A stretch of DNA of 10,294 bases from Actinomycetota bacterium (GTDB lineage Bacteria > Margulisbacteria > Marinamargulisbacteria > SXXA01), in the NCBI GenBank assembly GCA_005791325.1, contig SXXA01000052.1:1-10294 (forward strand). Direction: 5' to 3'. The stretch's first letter is position 1. The number at the start of each line of letters is the position of its first letter. Made by a program: the position numbers and the translations under genes. Positions 1-7,567 of this stretch are shown here, in pieces. The notes beneath the pieces were generated by a model. It searched no databases. It was not told the DNA's origin and worked only from the letters and a program-made list of their open reading frames with translations.

Positions 1-503
1 ATCGGAACCGGAACCCCCCACGCCAAATCTGCCCCCAATCTCACCCGTCCCATCCCTCGTTCTGTCACCAAGCCCCGCACCGTCGCCATACTCCCCTCAT
101 CCCGACACTCAATCAACGATGCACGCCCCAAACACCACCTGACCAGCCACCGACTCCCCCACCACCTTAAGGGGCTCATCCCCTGACCCCATAATTCAAT
201 TCGCCCCGTCGCCACTGCCAATACCCCCACATACGCCACCAAACTCCGAATCGAGGTTCGGTCTTGAAAAATACCCCCACCCCCTACCACCACCCAATCC
301 GCCTCCATCACTGCTACCAATGCCGACCATCCAAGCCTCGGCACCCATTCAACCCCCTTTACTTGAGGGTCTCGATGGGGGCCCACTAAGACCTGAATGG
401 TGGCATGCGGAAATGACAGTCGTATGCGGGCAATTGTTTGACGTAATAGGGTATCATCCCCCACATTTTGATACCCATAATACCCAATAACAACAATATT
501 CAA
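1..503 (-). CDS. csaB: CsaB-like polysaccharide pyruvyl transferase (3' end beyond window)
   Basis: I translated this frame by hand: it stays open for 167 codons to the window edge, about half of the usual 340 or so residues. It begins with a beta strand and a Gly-rich loop (NIVVIGYYGYQNVGDDTLL, residues 2-20), typical of the pyruvyl transferase family. VVVGGGGIFQDRTS follows at 71-84, then WGQGMSPL (105-112), IECRDEGSM (131-139) and LGADLAW (156-162), all matching the family pattern. CsaB enzymes transfer pyruvate from phosphoenolpyruvate to a sugar, usually ManNAc, of a secondary wall polymer; the ketal is bound by SLH domains of S-layer proteins. The start is inferred to be TTG at 503-501, which overlaps the dapL stop as TTGA; no ATG is available and no Shine-Dalgarno is seen. 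The coding strand is extremely G-rich and the protein is rich in Trp (9 in 167). The family call is firm; the exact substrate is inferred. Confidence 0.88.
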   Translation of the reverse strand, partial: MNIVVIGYYGYQNVGDDTLLRQTIARIRLSFPHATIQVLVGPHRDPQVKGVEWVPRLGWSALVAVMEADWVVVGGGGIFQDRTSIRSLVAYVGVLAVATGRIELWGQGMSPLRWWGSRWLVRWCLGRASLIECRDEGSMATVRGLVTERGMGRVRLGADLAWGVPVP

Positions 504-1669
504 TAGCGGATTTGATGGGTCTGCAATCGATGAATCGCTTCGTGTAACCGCTCGGTGGGTGATGTAATCGAGATTCTAAAATATCCCTCTCCCAATGCCC
601 CATACCCATTTCCAGGCACCACCAAAATCCCCGTCTTATCCAATAAATCAATGGTGAATTCTGCTGAATTGGTGGCCCATCTTGGAATCGGCGCCCAAAT
701 ATAAAAAGTGGCGGATGGTTTGGATAATGACCAGCCCAATCCATTCAATCCATCTACTATAATATCCCGACGTGCTTGATAAATGGCATTTTGTGCATCA
801 ATGATCGCATCAGGCTGGTCCATGGCTGGAATAACCGCCTCTTGTATCGCCTTAAATATCCCAGAATCCATATTCGTTTTGATTTTACCCAACGATTGAA
901 CCGCCGTGGCATTTCCCACTGCCATCCCAATGCGCCACCCCGTCATGTTAAATGTTTTGGATAAGGTATGAAACTCAATCGCAACATCTTTTCCACCGGG
1001 AAATTCCAAAATACTTCGGGGACGACGCCCCTCAAAATAGACCTCTGAATAGGCCAAGTCCATACAAATGAGAATGTGATGCTGTTTCGCAAATCGAATC
1101 GCTTTTTCAAAAAATGCATCCGACGCCACTGCCCCCGTCGGGTTACTTGGATAATTCAAAAACAACAACTTGGCTTTTGCCACCACATCCAGTGGGATGG
1201 CATCCAAATCAGGCTCATAGCCAGTGGCCTCTGTGGCGGGCACACTATATGGTACCCCACCCGCAATTAACGCATTAACATGATACGCTGGATACCCTGG
1301 ATCTGGTAACAACGCCACATCCCCCTCATCTAAAAAGGCCAAAAATGAATGGGCTATTCCTTCTTTTGAGCCAATTAAAGACAATACCTCTTGCTTGGGA
1401 TCCACACTCACATTAAATCGTCGCAACATCCATCTGGACACCGCTTCCCTAAACGCAAGGGTACCTTGATAGGGTGGGTATTGGTGATTACTGGGATTAC
1501 GGATGGCCAGCGTCATGGCGTCAATAATTTGATCGGGGGTCGGTAAATCAGGATCCCCAATTCCCAAATCGATAATATCCAATCCTTTTTGAATCGCCTC
1601 TGCTTTTTTTTCATCAATCGTTGCAAATAAATAGGGGGGAATACTTTGTATTCGTTGACTTAGTTTCAT
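500..1669 (-). CDS. dapL: LL-diaminopimelate aminotransferase
   Basis: A 389-residue class I/II PLP-dependent aminotransferase, close to the usual DapL length of about 390-410. DapL converts tetrahydrodipicolinate and glutamate to LL-DAP and 2-oxoglutarate in one step, bypassing the succinylated or acetylated intermediates. Visible family features are LGIGDPDLPTP (35-45), NYPSNPTG (172-179, with the cofactor-binding Asn), D204 and Y207, the PLP lysine K238 in HTLSKTFNMTGWRIG (234-248), and GEGYFRIS (360-367, with the substrate-carboxylate Arg). The N-terminal start (MKLSQRIQSIPPYLFATIDE) and the GIGDPDLPTP block are characteristic of DapL rather than aspartate aminotransferases. The ATG at 1669 has a strong Shine-Dalgarno five bases upstream. 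It lies 13 bases after dapF, whose enzyme uses its product, which supports the assignment. A related glutamate-dependent aminotransferase cannot be wholly excluded by sequence reading. Confidence 0.9.
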   Translation of the reverse strand: MKLSQRIQSIPPYLFATIDEKKAEAIQKGLDIIDLGIGDPDLPTPDQIIDAMTLAIRNPSNHQYPPYQGTLAFREAVSRWMLRRFNVSVDPKQEVLSLIGSKEGIAHSFLAFLDEGDVALLPDPGYPAYHVNALIAGGVPYSVPATEATGYEPDLDAIPLDVVAKAKLLFLNYPSNPTGAVASDAFFEKAIRFAKQHHILICMDLAYSEVYFEGRRPRSILEFPGGKDVAIEFHTLSKTFNMTGWRIGMAVGNATAVQSLGKIKTNMDSGIFKAIQEAVIPAMDQPDAIIDAQNAIYQARRDIIVDGLNGLGWSLSKPSATFYIWAPIPRWATNSAEFTIDLLDKTGILVVPGNGYGALGEGYFRISITSPTERLHEAIHRLQTHQIRY

Positions 1670-1674
1670 TGTAA

Positions 1675-1680
1675 CTCCTT
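1675..1680 (-). promoter_or_regulatory. Shine-Dalgarno for dapL
   Basis: The minus strand reads AAGGAG, five bases before the dapL ATG, inside the 13-base gap after the dapF stop. It is one of only two strong ribosome-binding sites in the operon and fixes the dapL start at 1669. Confidence 0.85.
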
Positions 1681-1682
1681 TG

Positions 1683-2534
1683 TTAAATTGTCACGACACC
1701 ATCATACACATGCACCGCAGGGCCGGTCATCATAATATGCCCGTTTGATTCCAACCACTCAATGCCTAAATTTCCACCGGGGAGATGAATGGTGGCCCGA
1801 CGATCCAACTGATGGGTCAACACACCCGCAACCAATGTGGCACAAGCCCCCGTTCCACAAGCCATGGTCTCACCCGATCCACGCTCCCATACACGCATGG
1901 TAGCATTGTCTCGTGCATTCACCATAACAAATTCCACATTTGTACGTTCAGGAAATAACGGGTGGTGCTCTAAAACGGGGCCAATGGATTCAATATCCAC
2001 CGTTGCCACATCATCACAAAACAACACCAGATGGGGATTCCCCATCGATACCGCCGTTCCCAACCACATAACATCCGCCACGTGTAGCTCTATGTCTTGT
2101 GCCAATTCCGTATGGGGTCCCTGCATTGGAATCTCCCCTTTGTTGAATCGTGGGACCCCCATATCCACCTCAATGGTACTCACTTTTCCATTAACATGAT
2201 TCAAAGCGGGCACCATCACACCCGCCAAGGTTTCAATGCTCATAACATCTTTCGAAACCAATCCCGTTTCAAAGGCATATTTGGCAAAACATCGGATCCC
2301 ATTCCCACACATTTGGGCCTCAGACCCATCCCGATTTAAAATTCGCATTTGTAAGTCAGAATGATCGGATGGTAATGCCAATAACACCCCATCGGCCCCT
2401 ATACCAAAATTACGGTCACACAAGGCCACGCTTAATTGATCAAGGGGGTCCGGCAACCGCTGATGAATGGCATCGATGATAATAAAATCGTTACCCAAGC
2501 CATGGTATTTTGAAAATCTCAACGGATGTTTCAT
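1683..2534 (-). CDS. dapF: Diaminopimelate epimerase
   Basis: A 283-residue protein of normal DapF length. It interconverts LL-DAP and meso-DAP through a two-cysteine, cofactor-free mechanism in the cytoplasm. Both catalytic cysteines are present in their signature contexts: C76 in EAQMCGNGIRC (72-82) and C226 in ETMACGTGACA (222-232). Other family blocks are KYHGLGNDFI (9-18), DRNFGIGADG (40-49), GNPHLV (165-170) and PERTNVEF (195-202). The ATG at 2534 overlaps the stop of the upstream ATP-grasp gene as ATGA and has AAGGAG six bases upstream. It feeds meso-DAP to MurE, encoded at the head of the same operon, and takes its substrate from DapL, encoded just downstream. The sequence looks intact, with no missing key residue. 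Confidence 0.96.
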   Translation of the reverse strand: MKHPLRFSKYHGLGNDFIIIDAIHQRLPDPLDQLSVALCDRNFGIGADGVLLALPSDHSDLQMRILNRDGSEAQMCGNGIRCFAKYAFETGLVSKDVMSIETLAGVMVPALNHVNGKVSTIEVDMGVPRFNKGEIPMQGPHTELAQDIELHVADVMWLGTAVSMGNPHLVLFCDDVATVDIESIGPVLEHHPLFPERTNVEFVMVNARDNATMRVWERGSGETMACGTGACATLVAGVLTHQLDRRATIHLPGGNLGIEWLESNGHIMMTGPAVHVYDGVVTI

Positions 2535-3391
2535 GATAATCTCCTTAATAATGAATCAATCATTAACTCTGCCAACAAAGGTGTATGCACCGACTCAATT
2601 CCTTCCAACCCGGGGGACGCATTTACTTCTAACACCATCGGTCCTGAATGGGTCCTAATAATATCCACACCCGCCACCATCAGGTCAATGGCCCGTGCCG
2701 ATTCAATCGCCATTTCACATTCCAATGGGGTCGGAATCACCGGCTGAGCGACACCGCCTTGGTGTACATTGGATCTAAAATCACCCCCTAATTGGGTCCG
2801 AATCATGCTGGCCACCACCTGTCCATCTATCACCAAACACCGAATATCTTGCCCCTTTGATTCGGTATAATATGGTTGCACAATACTATCTACCCGCATC
2901 CCTCGTAATGCATCTGCCACCCCAATGGCACTGGCATACGATGGGGCCAACATGACCCCCGTTCCCTGCAACCCCGTGGTTGATTTAATCACCCACTCGG
3001 GCGACTGCCGCAACCAGCCCGACATCGATGCCGCCACATTGGTAAACGTTGGGGGGACCGGTATCCCAGCTTGGGTTAAGCGTTGAAGGGTATGCCATTT
3101 GTCACGGGCCACATCCATGGCACCCAACTCATTGAGCCAATGGGTTCCCATGGCCTGCAGATGACGAGCCAACGCCAATGTGGGCCATACACCTTGCGAG
3201 CCAAGCCGAATCACGCCCCCTTTGGGGATCGCCAACACCCTGCGACCCTGCCGTACTTGCCACGGATGGGTAAACAAAGTGACCCGAAATGGGTTAATAA
3301 GCTGGGCATCGTGACCACGACTTCGAATGGCCTGCACCAAACGCTTGGTAGTATACAACCGTGCATTACGGGTTAGGATGGCCAGTTGCAT
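2531..3391 (-). CDS. RimK-type ATP-grasp ligase
   Basis: A 286-residue ATP-grasp protein with a complete RimK-like layout, close to the roughly 300 residues of E. coli RimK. Residues 1-30 (MQLAILTRNARLYTTKRLVQ onward) match the RimK N-terminal domain. ARDKWHTLQRLTQAGIPVPPTF (95-116) starts the ATP-grasp core, and VIKSTTGLQGTGV (134-146) carries the nucleotide-binding Lys and the glycine loop. GDFRSNVHQGG (203-213) is the block most typical of RimK and LysX relatives. AGVDIIR (240-246) and VLEVNASPGLEGIE (253-266) supply the metal-binding Asp, Glu and Asn. Such enzymes join an amino acid to a carboxylate through an acyl phosphate; RimK adds glutamates to ribosomal protein S6. The start overlaps the end of murG by 19 bases without a visible Shine-Dalgarno. 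The position between murG and dapF suggests a wall-related role, but that is inference. It does not look like a D-Ala-D-Ala ligase. Confidence 0.88.
   Translation of the reverse strand: MQLAILTRNARLYTTKRLVQAIRSRGHDAQLINPFRVTLFTHPWQVRQGRRVLAIPKGGVIRLGSQGVWPTLALARHLQAMGTHWLNELGAMDVARDKWHTLQRLTQAGIPVPPTFTNVAASMSGWLRQSPEWVIKSTTGLQGTGVMLAPSYASAIGVADALRGMRVDSIVQPYYTESKGQDIRCLVIDGQVVASMIRTQLGGDFRSNVHQGGVAQPVIPTPLECEMAIESARAIDLMVAGVDIIRTHSGPMVLEVNASPGLEGIESVHTPLLAELMIDSLLRRLS
2541..2546 (-). promoter_or_regulatory. Shine-Dalgarno for dapF
   Basis: The minus strand reads AAGGAG, six bases before the dapF ATG and inside the last codons of the ATP-grasp gene. It allows dapF to be initiated independently as well as by coupling through the ATGA overlap. 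Confidence 0.85.
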
Positions 3392-4392
3392 AAATGACGT
3401 ATTAGTTGGGCAATCTCATCACGGCTCGACTGGGTCACGGATGGTAGACGGAATGTTTGGGCCGTTTTAACCAACGTGTCTAATTGTGGCAACTCCGATT
3501 CATTGCATCCAATCGCCCACCCCTGATGAATCATCATTTGGGCATTGGCATCTTGATGCTGATCCATGGCATGGGGATACGGAACCAATACCGATGGCAC
3601 CTGAAACGCCACCAATTCAGCAATGGTGGTGGCCCCCGCACGGGATACAACCACCTTGGCACCCCGATACAACTGATCCATTCCCTCTATATAGGGAGCC
3701 GCCATATAACGCGCCCCCGATGGGTGTTCGATGATGGTATGGGTACCGGTATGGCCATGGTTGGCATACCCATTTGGTCCCATGATATGCACCACAGACG
3801 TCCCTTCCCCCAACCACGTATCACGACACATCATAATGGCATGGTTAATGGCGCTGGCCCCTTGGCTTCCTCCCACCACCAATATCCATGACCCCATTCC
3901 CTGTAATACATCCGATAACCACGGCTCCGCTTGATACCATTTCCTGACCGGATTACCCAAACACCGAATACGGGGGCCATCCATCCCTTTGGTTGGCGAA
4001 AAACTGGTAATGGTGAGCGTTGAAAATCGGTGAAGCAAGCGATTGGTTCGACCCGCAATTGAATTTTGCTCCAATACAACTAACGGAATACGCAACATCA
4101 CCGCTGCCAAGCCCAAACAAAGCGTTATTTGTCCACCCGTGGCAATAACAGCAGATGGGGATTCGCGTCGTAACCACCAAACCGCTTTCATGATACCCCA
4201 CGGCAAACGGGTCCGGAATGGCCGTACAATCCCCCAAAACGGAATGCCATATCGGTTCACCATGGCTTGATCGACCCGACCTATAGACCCAACAATGGTA
4301 CATTTGACATCCGGCATGGCCTGAATAAGCGCAATCGCCGGCGTGACATGCCCACCGGTTCCACCACAGGTAAATGCCAACTTTTTAGTCAT
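3373..4392 (-). CDS. murG: UDP-GlcNAc:lipid I GlcNAc transferase MurG
   Basis: A 339-residue glycosyltransferase, slightly shorter than E. coli MurG (355). It transfers GlcNAc from UDP-GlcNAc to lipid I, giving lipid II at the inner face of the membrane. The GT-B two-domain pattern is clear: GGTGGHVTPA (10-19), VVLEQN (105-110), GNPVR (146-150), VVGGSQGASAIN (172-183), VVVSRAGATTIAEL (247-260) and PYPHAMDQHQDANA (271-284). The second glycine loop, ATGGQITLCLGLAA (84-97), lacks the Tyr-Val-Ser-x-Pro residues usually seen after the two glycines. The ATG at 4392 overlaps the end of ftsW by 8 bases, which fits translational coupling; no Shine-Dalgarno is visible. Identity is secure from the motifs and from the position after ftsW. 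Confidence 0.96.
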   Translation of the reverse strand: MTKKLAFTCGGTGGHVTPAIALIQAMPDVKCTIVGSIGRVDQAMVNRYGIPFWGIVRPFRTRLPWGIMKAVWWLRRESPSAVIATGGQITLCLGLAAVMLRIPLVVLEQNSIAGRTNRLLHRFSTLTITSFSPTKGMDGPRIRCLGNPVRKWYQAEPWLSDVLQGMGSWILVVGGSQGASAINHAIMMCRDTWLGEGTSVVHIMGPNGYANHGHTGTHTIIEHPSGARYMAAPYIEGMDQLYRGAKVVVSRAGATTIAELVAFQVPSVLVPYPHAMDQHQDANAQMMIHQGWAIGCNESELPQLDTLVKTAQTFRLPSVTQSSRDEIAQLIRHLCNWPS

Positions 4393-5512
4393 GGGGATCT
4401 TTTCGTTTAATCTCCAATAGGGAAATATTTAATAATACACCGACCACAAATAAACTCATCATCAGGGAGGTTCCACCAAAACTAATAAAGGCCAAGGGAA
4501 TACCTTTGGTGGGAAAGACACAGGTTGCCACCTCAATATTAATTAAGGATTGCAAAACAATTTGTAAGGTTAATCCCACCGCCAAATAATACGAAAAGGG
4601 TAATGAGGAACGGCGGGCAATGGTAAAACCCCGCTGTAAAAACCACAACAATAATCCCAGAACCCCAACCGCCAAAATAAATCCCCCTTCTTCACAAATA
4701 ATTGAATAAATAAAATCCGAAAATTGCAATGGCAAATAGGCATGTTTCAGCTTTCCTTCACCCAACCCCCGCCCCCAAATACCACCCGATCCAATGGCCG
4801 TAAAGGATTGAATAATGTGATAACTTTTGCCCAATGGATCTGCAAATGGATTTAAAAACGTTTTAATCCGTTGGAGTTGATACGGAAACGTTAATACCGA
4901 TATGGTTACAAAGGTTGCACCCACCCCCAACGCCCCAAATAAATGCCGTTTTTTGGCATTGGCAATTAATAGTAAACAATAAATGACGGAACTCATTAAC
5001 AACACATTGCCCAAATCAGGTTGCTTGGCTGTAATGAGTAGTGGCACTCCTACCACGCAAAAAAAAGGGAATAACCCCGTTTTAAATGACCTCATTAAGT
5101 TGGGTTTGGCCGACATCGCCTTGGCCGCAAATACAATCACAAAAAATTTTAATACTTCGACTGGTTGAAACGTCATAAATCCCAAATTTAACCAACGCCT
5201 TGCCCCAAATGCCATGACACCAATTCCCGGTATCATGGTTAATATCACCAACAGGGTGGCCAACACCAACCCAACCCACACATGGTCACGATACCATGTA
5301 TGTGGCATTCGGATACCCACCGCCATGGCCACCAACGCCAACCCCAAGTACATAAAATGGCGCCGCACAAAATAATAACTATCATTGTATGAAACAAATC
5401 CAACAGTGGAACTGGTTGATACAATCATCATAACCCCAATCATCACCAATAACACAGTGGCAATCAGAAGGGGGAAATCCATTTTTTTAAGCTTAAATTT
5501 TAGATCGTACAT
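4385..5512 (-). CDS. ftsW: Lipid II polymerase FtsW (SEDS family)
   Basis: A polytopic membrane protein of 375 residues from the chosen start. SEDS proteins are glycosyltransferases that polymerise lipid II; FtsW works at the division septum with its partner penicillin-binding protein. About ten hydrophobic segments are visible, starting at 12-32. Family signatures include QPVEVLKF (116-123), AKQPDLG (162-168, with the key Asp), GSGGIWGRGLGEG (241-253), LPLQFSDFIYSIICEEGG (260-277), FPTKGIPL (333-340) and ISFGGTSL (343-350). The open frame extends to 5656, but the extra 48 residues are a shadow of murD and are not family-like. ATG 5512 (MYDLKF) was chosen; ATG 5482, just after the murD stop, is the alternative, and neither has a Shine-Dalgarno. 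FtsW rather than RodA is inferred from its place between murD and murG. In NIEVATCVFPTKG (325-337) a Cys stands where Gly is usual. Confidence 0.93.
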   Translation of the reverse strand: MYDLKFKLKKMDFPLLIATVLLVMIGVMMIVSTSSTVGFVSYNDSYYFVRRHFMYLGLALVAMAVGIRMPHTWYRDHVWVGLVLATLLVILTMIPGIGVMAFGARRWLNLGFMTFQPVEVLKFFVIVFAAKAMSAKPNLMRSFKTGLFPFFCVVGVPLLITAKQPDLGNVLLMSSVIYCLLLIANAKKRHLFGALGVGATFVTISVLTFPYQLQRIKTFLNPFADPLGKSYHIIQSFTAIGSGGIWGRGLGEGKLKHAYLPLQFSDFIYSIICEEGGFILAVGVLGLLLWFLQRGFTIARRSSLPFSYYLAVGLTLQIVLQSLINIEVATCVFPTKGIPLAFISFGGTSLMMSLFVVGVLLNISLLEIKRKDPHD

Positions 5513-6680
5513 ACGCTTTAAACTGATCCCCACGATCAATAAAATCCTTAAATTGATCAAAACTAGAACAGGCTGGCGACAACAACACCGTATCCCCATG
5601 GGTCGCAATATTGAAGGCATAATCCACACATTGGGGCAGGGTGTCAAAAAAAACAAACGAGGGATGGGATGGGGGGACCAAGGAACGAATACGAGGTGCT
5701 ATTTCCCCATAACACACACAAATACAGGCGGCACGCAACAAAGTAAGGATAAACTCATCCAGAGGCAACCCTTTGTCTTTGCCCCCCAGCAACAAAATCA
5801 CCCGACCTGAAAATGAGTGGAGGGCCACCAAGGTTGAATCGGGATTGGTGGACTTTGAATCATTGTAAATGCTAACCCCGCGTGTGGAAGCCACCCACTC
5901 CATCCGATGGGGTAACGCATGGTAATGCATGATATCTTGAATGGCACCATTCAAAGTATGGGAATGCAATTGTGAGACCGCCAATATAGCCATGGCCGCG
6001 TTGATATGATTATGGGTACCAATAACCCCTTTACCCAATCCATCCAATTGGGCGGATGCGGCTTGGGCGGCAATATCTTTAACCAAATCATGCGACTCTG
6101 ACACCGCAATGCTGGGCCCCAAATGAGACTCAATAAAAGGGACCATGTCAGGATAGCCATCCCCATAAATAAGGGGGACATGGGGAGCGCAACGTAATAA
6201 ATTGGCTTTGGCTGAGGCATAATCGGCCATGGTATGATGCCGCTCCAAATGATCAGGGGTTAAATTGGTCCAGACGCTGACCATCGGCTGAAAAAAACGG
6301 GTAATCTCTAGCTGATAACTGCTCAACTCTACCGCTATACAATCCGATTCATGGTCTACGAATTCAATTAAGGGAACCCCAAAATTTCCGCCAATGGGAC
6401 ACGACAACAAATGCGATATCATGGCGGTAACCGTTGATTTCCCATTGGTGCCCGTTACCGCAATGGGATACCAGTGTCGACCACTGGCTTCTCGCATCAA
6501 CCAAGCAAAATCAATTTCCGAAATGATATTTGGAAGATTTGGGAATTGAGAGGGTGGAATCCCAGGGCTGGCAACCACCCAATCGGCACCATCCGGAGAC
6601 ACCAACTCCAACCCATGTCGCTTACAATACCCCATCACAGCTTGGCCCGTAACCCCCGTGCCTAACACCGAAATTTTCAT
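5493..6680 (-). CDS. murD: UDP-MurNAc-L-alanine:D-glutamate ligase MurD
   Basis: 395 residues from the chosen start, against about 440 in E. coli. It adds D-glutamate to UDP-MurNAc-L-Ala in the cytoplasm using ATP. The N-terminal Rossmann-like domain opens with MKISVLGTGVTGQAVM. The ATP loop is VTGTNGKST (75-83), followed by ELSSYQLE (118-125), NLTPDHLERH (139-148) with the lysine of YASAKANLL (154-162), NHINA (224-228), LPHRMEW (256-262), YNDSKSTNPDST (272-283), LLLGGKDKG (296-304) and LLSPACSSFDQF (366-377). These are hallmark MurD blocks. The ATG at 6680 overlaps the mraY stop as ATGA; the frame is open 16 codons further upstream, but that stretch lies over mraY and does not resemble the family. 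Its end overlaps ftsW by 20 bases. Confidence 0.96.
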   Translation of the reverse strand: MKISVLGTGVTGQAVMGYCKRHGLELVSPDGADWVVASPGIPPSQFPNLPNIISEIDFAWLMREASGRHWYPIAVTGTNGKSTVTAMISHLLSCPIGGNFGVPLIEFVDHESDCIAVELSSYQLEITRFFQPMVSVWTNLTPDHLERHHTMADYASAKANLLRCAPHVPLIYGDGYPDMVPFIESHLGPSIAVSESHDLVKDIAAQAASAQLDGLGKGVIGTHNHINAAMAILAVSQLHSHTLNGAIQDIMHYHALPHRMEWVASTRGVSIYNDSKSTNPDSTLVALHSFSGRVILLLGGKDKGLPLDEFILTLLRAACICVCYGEIAPRIRSLVPPSHPSFVFFDTLPQCVDYAFNIATHGDTVLLSPACSSFDQFKDFIDRGDQFKAYVRSKI

Positions 6681-7567
6681 CGCATGAACCCAATCGTTGC
6701 ACATAAAAACACGGCCGATACCGCCCAAAAAACCCGAACCACCGTGGGTTCAGACCACCCAATTAATTCAAAATGATGATGCAACGGGGCCATTTTAAAT
6801 ACCCGCTTTTTGGTTAATTTAAAGGATGTAACCTGAATCATAACACTTAAGGTTTCAGCCACATACAGGGCCCCCAGTGGCAACAAAATAAAGGGGGCAT
6901 CACACGCCAAGGCCACGGCCGTCATACCTGCGCCCAAGCTCAACGAGCCGGTATCCCCCATAAACAATCGAGCGGGATGGTAATTGAATACCAAAAAGGC
7001 CAATAAACTACCCATTATAATGAGGCAAATGGGTAATAATGTGGGATTAACCGTCAAACACAACACCATTAAGCCAAAAAAAGTCATGACCGCCAAGCCT
7101 GCCAACAACCCGTCCAACCCATCGGTGAGGTTGGTTGCATTTGAGACACCATTAAACAACAAGGTATACCAACCGATTTCGAGCCAAGAGAGGGGTGAAA
7201 AAAGCACATGCCAAGCCAATACCAGCAGTGCCCCTAAGATGGTTTGCAACACAAATTTTGAGCGAGCGGTTAAGCCCTGATTTTTGCGATTGAGCAACGC
7301 CAATCCATCATCTATGGCACCTAAGCCAGCAAACACCCCCATGGCCACAACCACCCACCAGCCTTGAGGGGTAAGGGTCACCCATCCGCTGGTAATAACG
7401 ATGCTCAAAAAGAGACCCAAGCCACCCATGGTTACCACGCCCGTTTTATGTTGATGGGTATCCGGCGATAAATGATAAATTGGCTGAATCCCTTTGAGCC
7501 GATGAATGGCCCATCTGACCATGGCAATGACCCATAATCCAACCCCATAGGCCATTAACAAGCTCAT
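6677..7567 (-). CDS. mraY: Phospho-MurNAc-pentapeptide transferase MraY
   Basis: A 296-residue polytopic membrane enzyme, compact against about 320-360 in most bacteria. It attaches phospho-MurNAc-pentapeptide to undecaprenyl phosphate, making lipid I. Recognisable blocks are HQHKTGVVTMGG (38-49), AIDDGLAL (84-91, with the two catalytic aspartates), GLTARSKF (98-105), NATNLTDGLDGLLAG (143-157), NYHPARLFMGDTGSLSLGA (195-213) and FKMAPLHHHFELIGW (257-271) with the histidine motif. The last block separates MraY from WecA-type relatives. The usual Lys three residues after the Asp-Asp pair is replaced in this copy. The ATG at 7567 overlaps the murF stop as ATGA. The N-terminus is short before the first cytoplasmic motif. 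Confidence 0.96.
   Translation of the reverse strand: MSLLMAYGVGLWVIAMVRWAIHRLKGIQPIYHLSPDTHQHKTGVVTMGGLGLFLSIVITSGWVTLTPQGWWVVVAMGVFAGLGAIDDGLALLNRKNQGLTARSKFVLQTILGALLVLAWHVLFSPLSWLEIGWYTLLFNGVSNATNLTDGLDGLLAGLAVMTFFGLMVLCLTVNPTLLPICLIIMGSLLAFLVFNYHPARLFMGDTGSLSLGAGMTAVALACDAPFILLPLGALYVAETLSVMIQVTSFKLTKKRVFKMAPLHHHFELIGWSEPTVVRVFWAVSAVFLCATIGFMR

Noticed and set aside
454..744. Minus-strand open frame within dapL and csaB
   Set aside because: It is out of frame with two well-supported genes and its product resembles no family.
2531..3391. D-alanine-D-alanine ligase (Ddl) as the identity of the ATP-grasp gene
   Set aside because: GDFRSNVHQGG and the N-terminal MQLAILTRNARLYTTKR pattern match RimK-type enzymes, and Ddl signature blocks are not seen.
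3486..3934. Several open frames on both strands inside murG
   Set aside because: They are shadows of the biased base composition of murG; all MurG motifs are in the adopted frame.
5513..5656. Longer N-terminus for FtsW starting at 5656
   Set aside because: The extra 48 residues overlap the conserved C-terminal coding region of murD, are unlike FtsW and would make an implausible overlap; the 5512 start is adopted.
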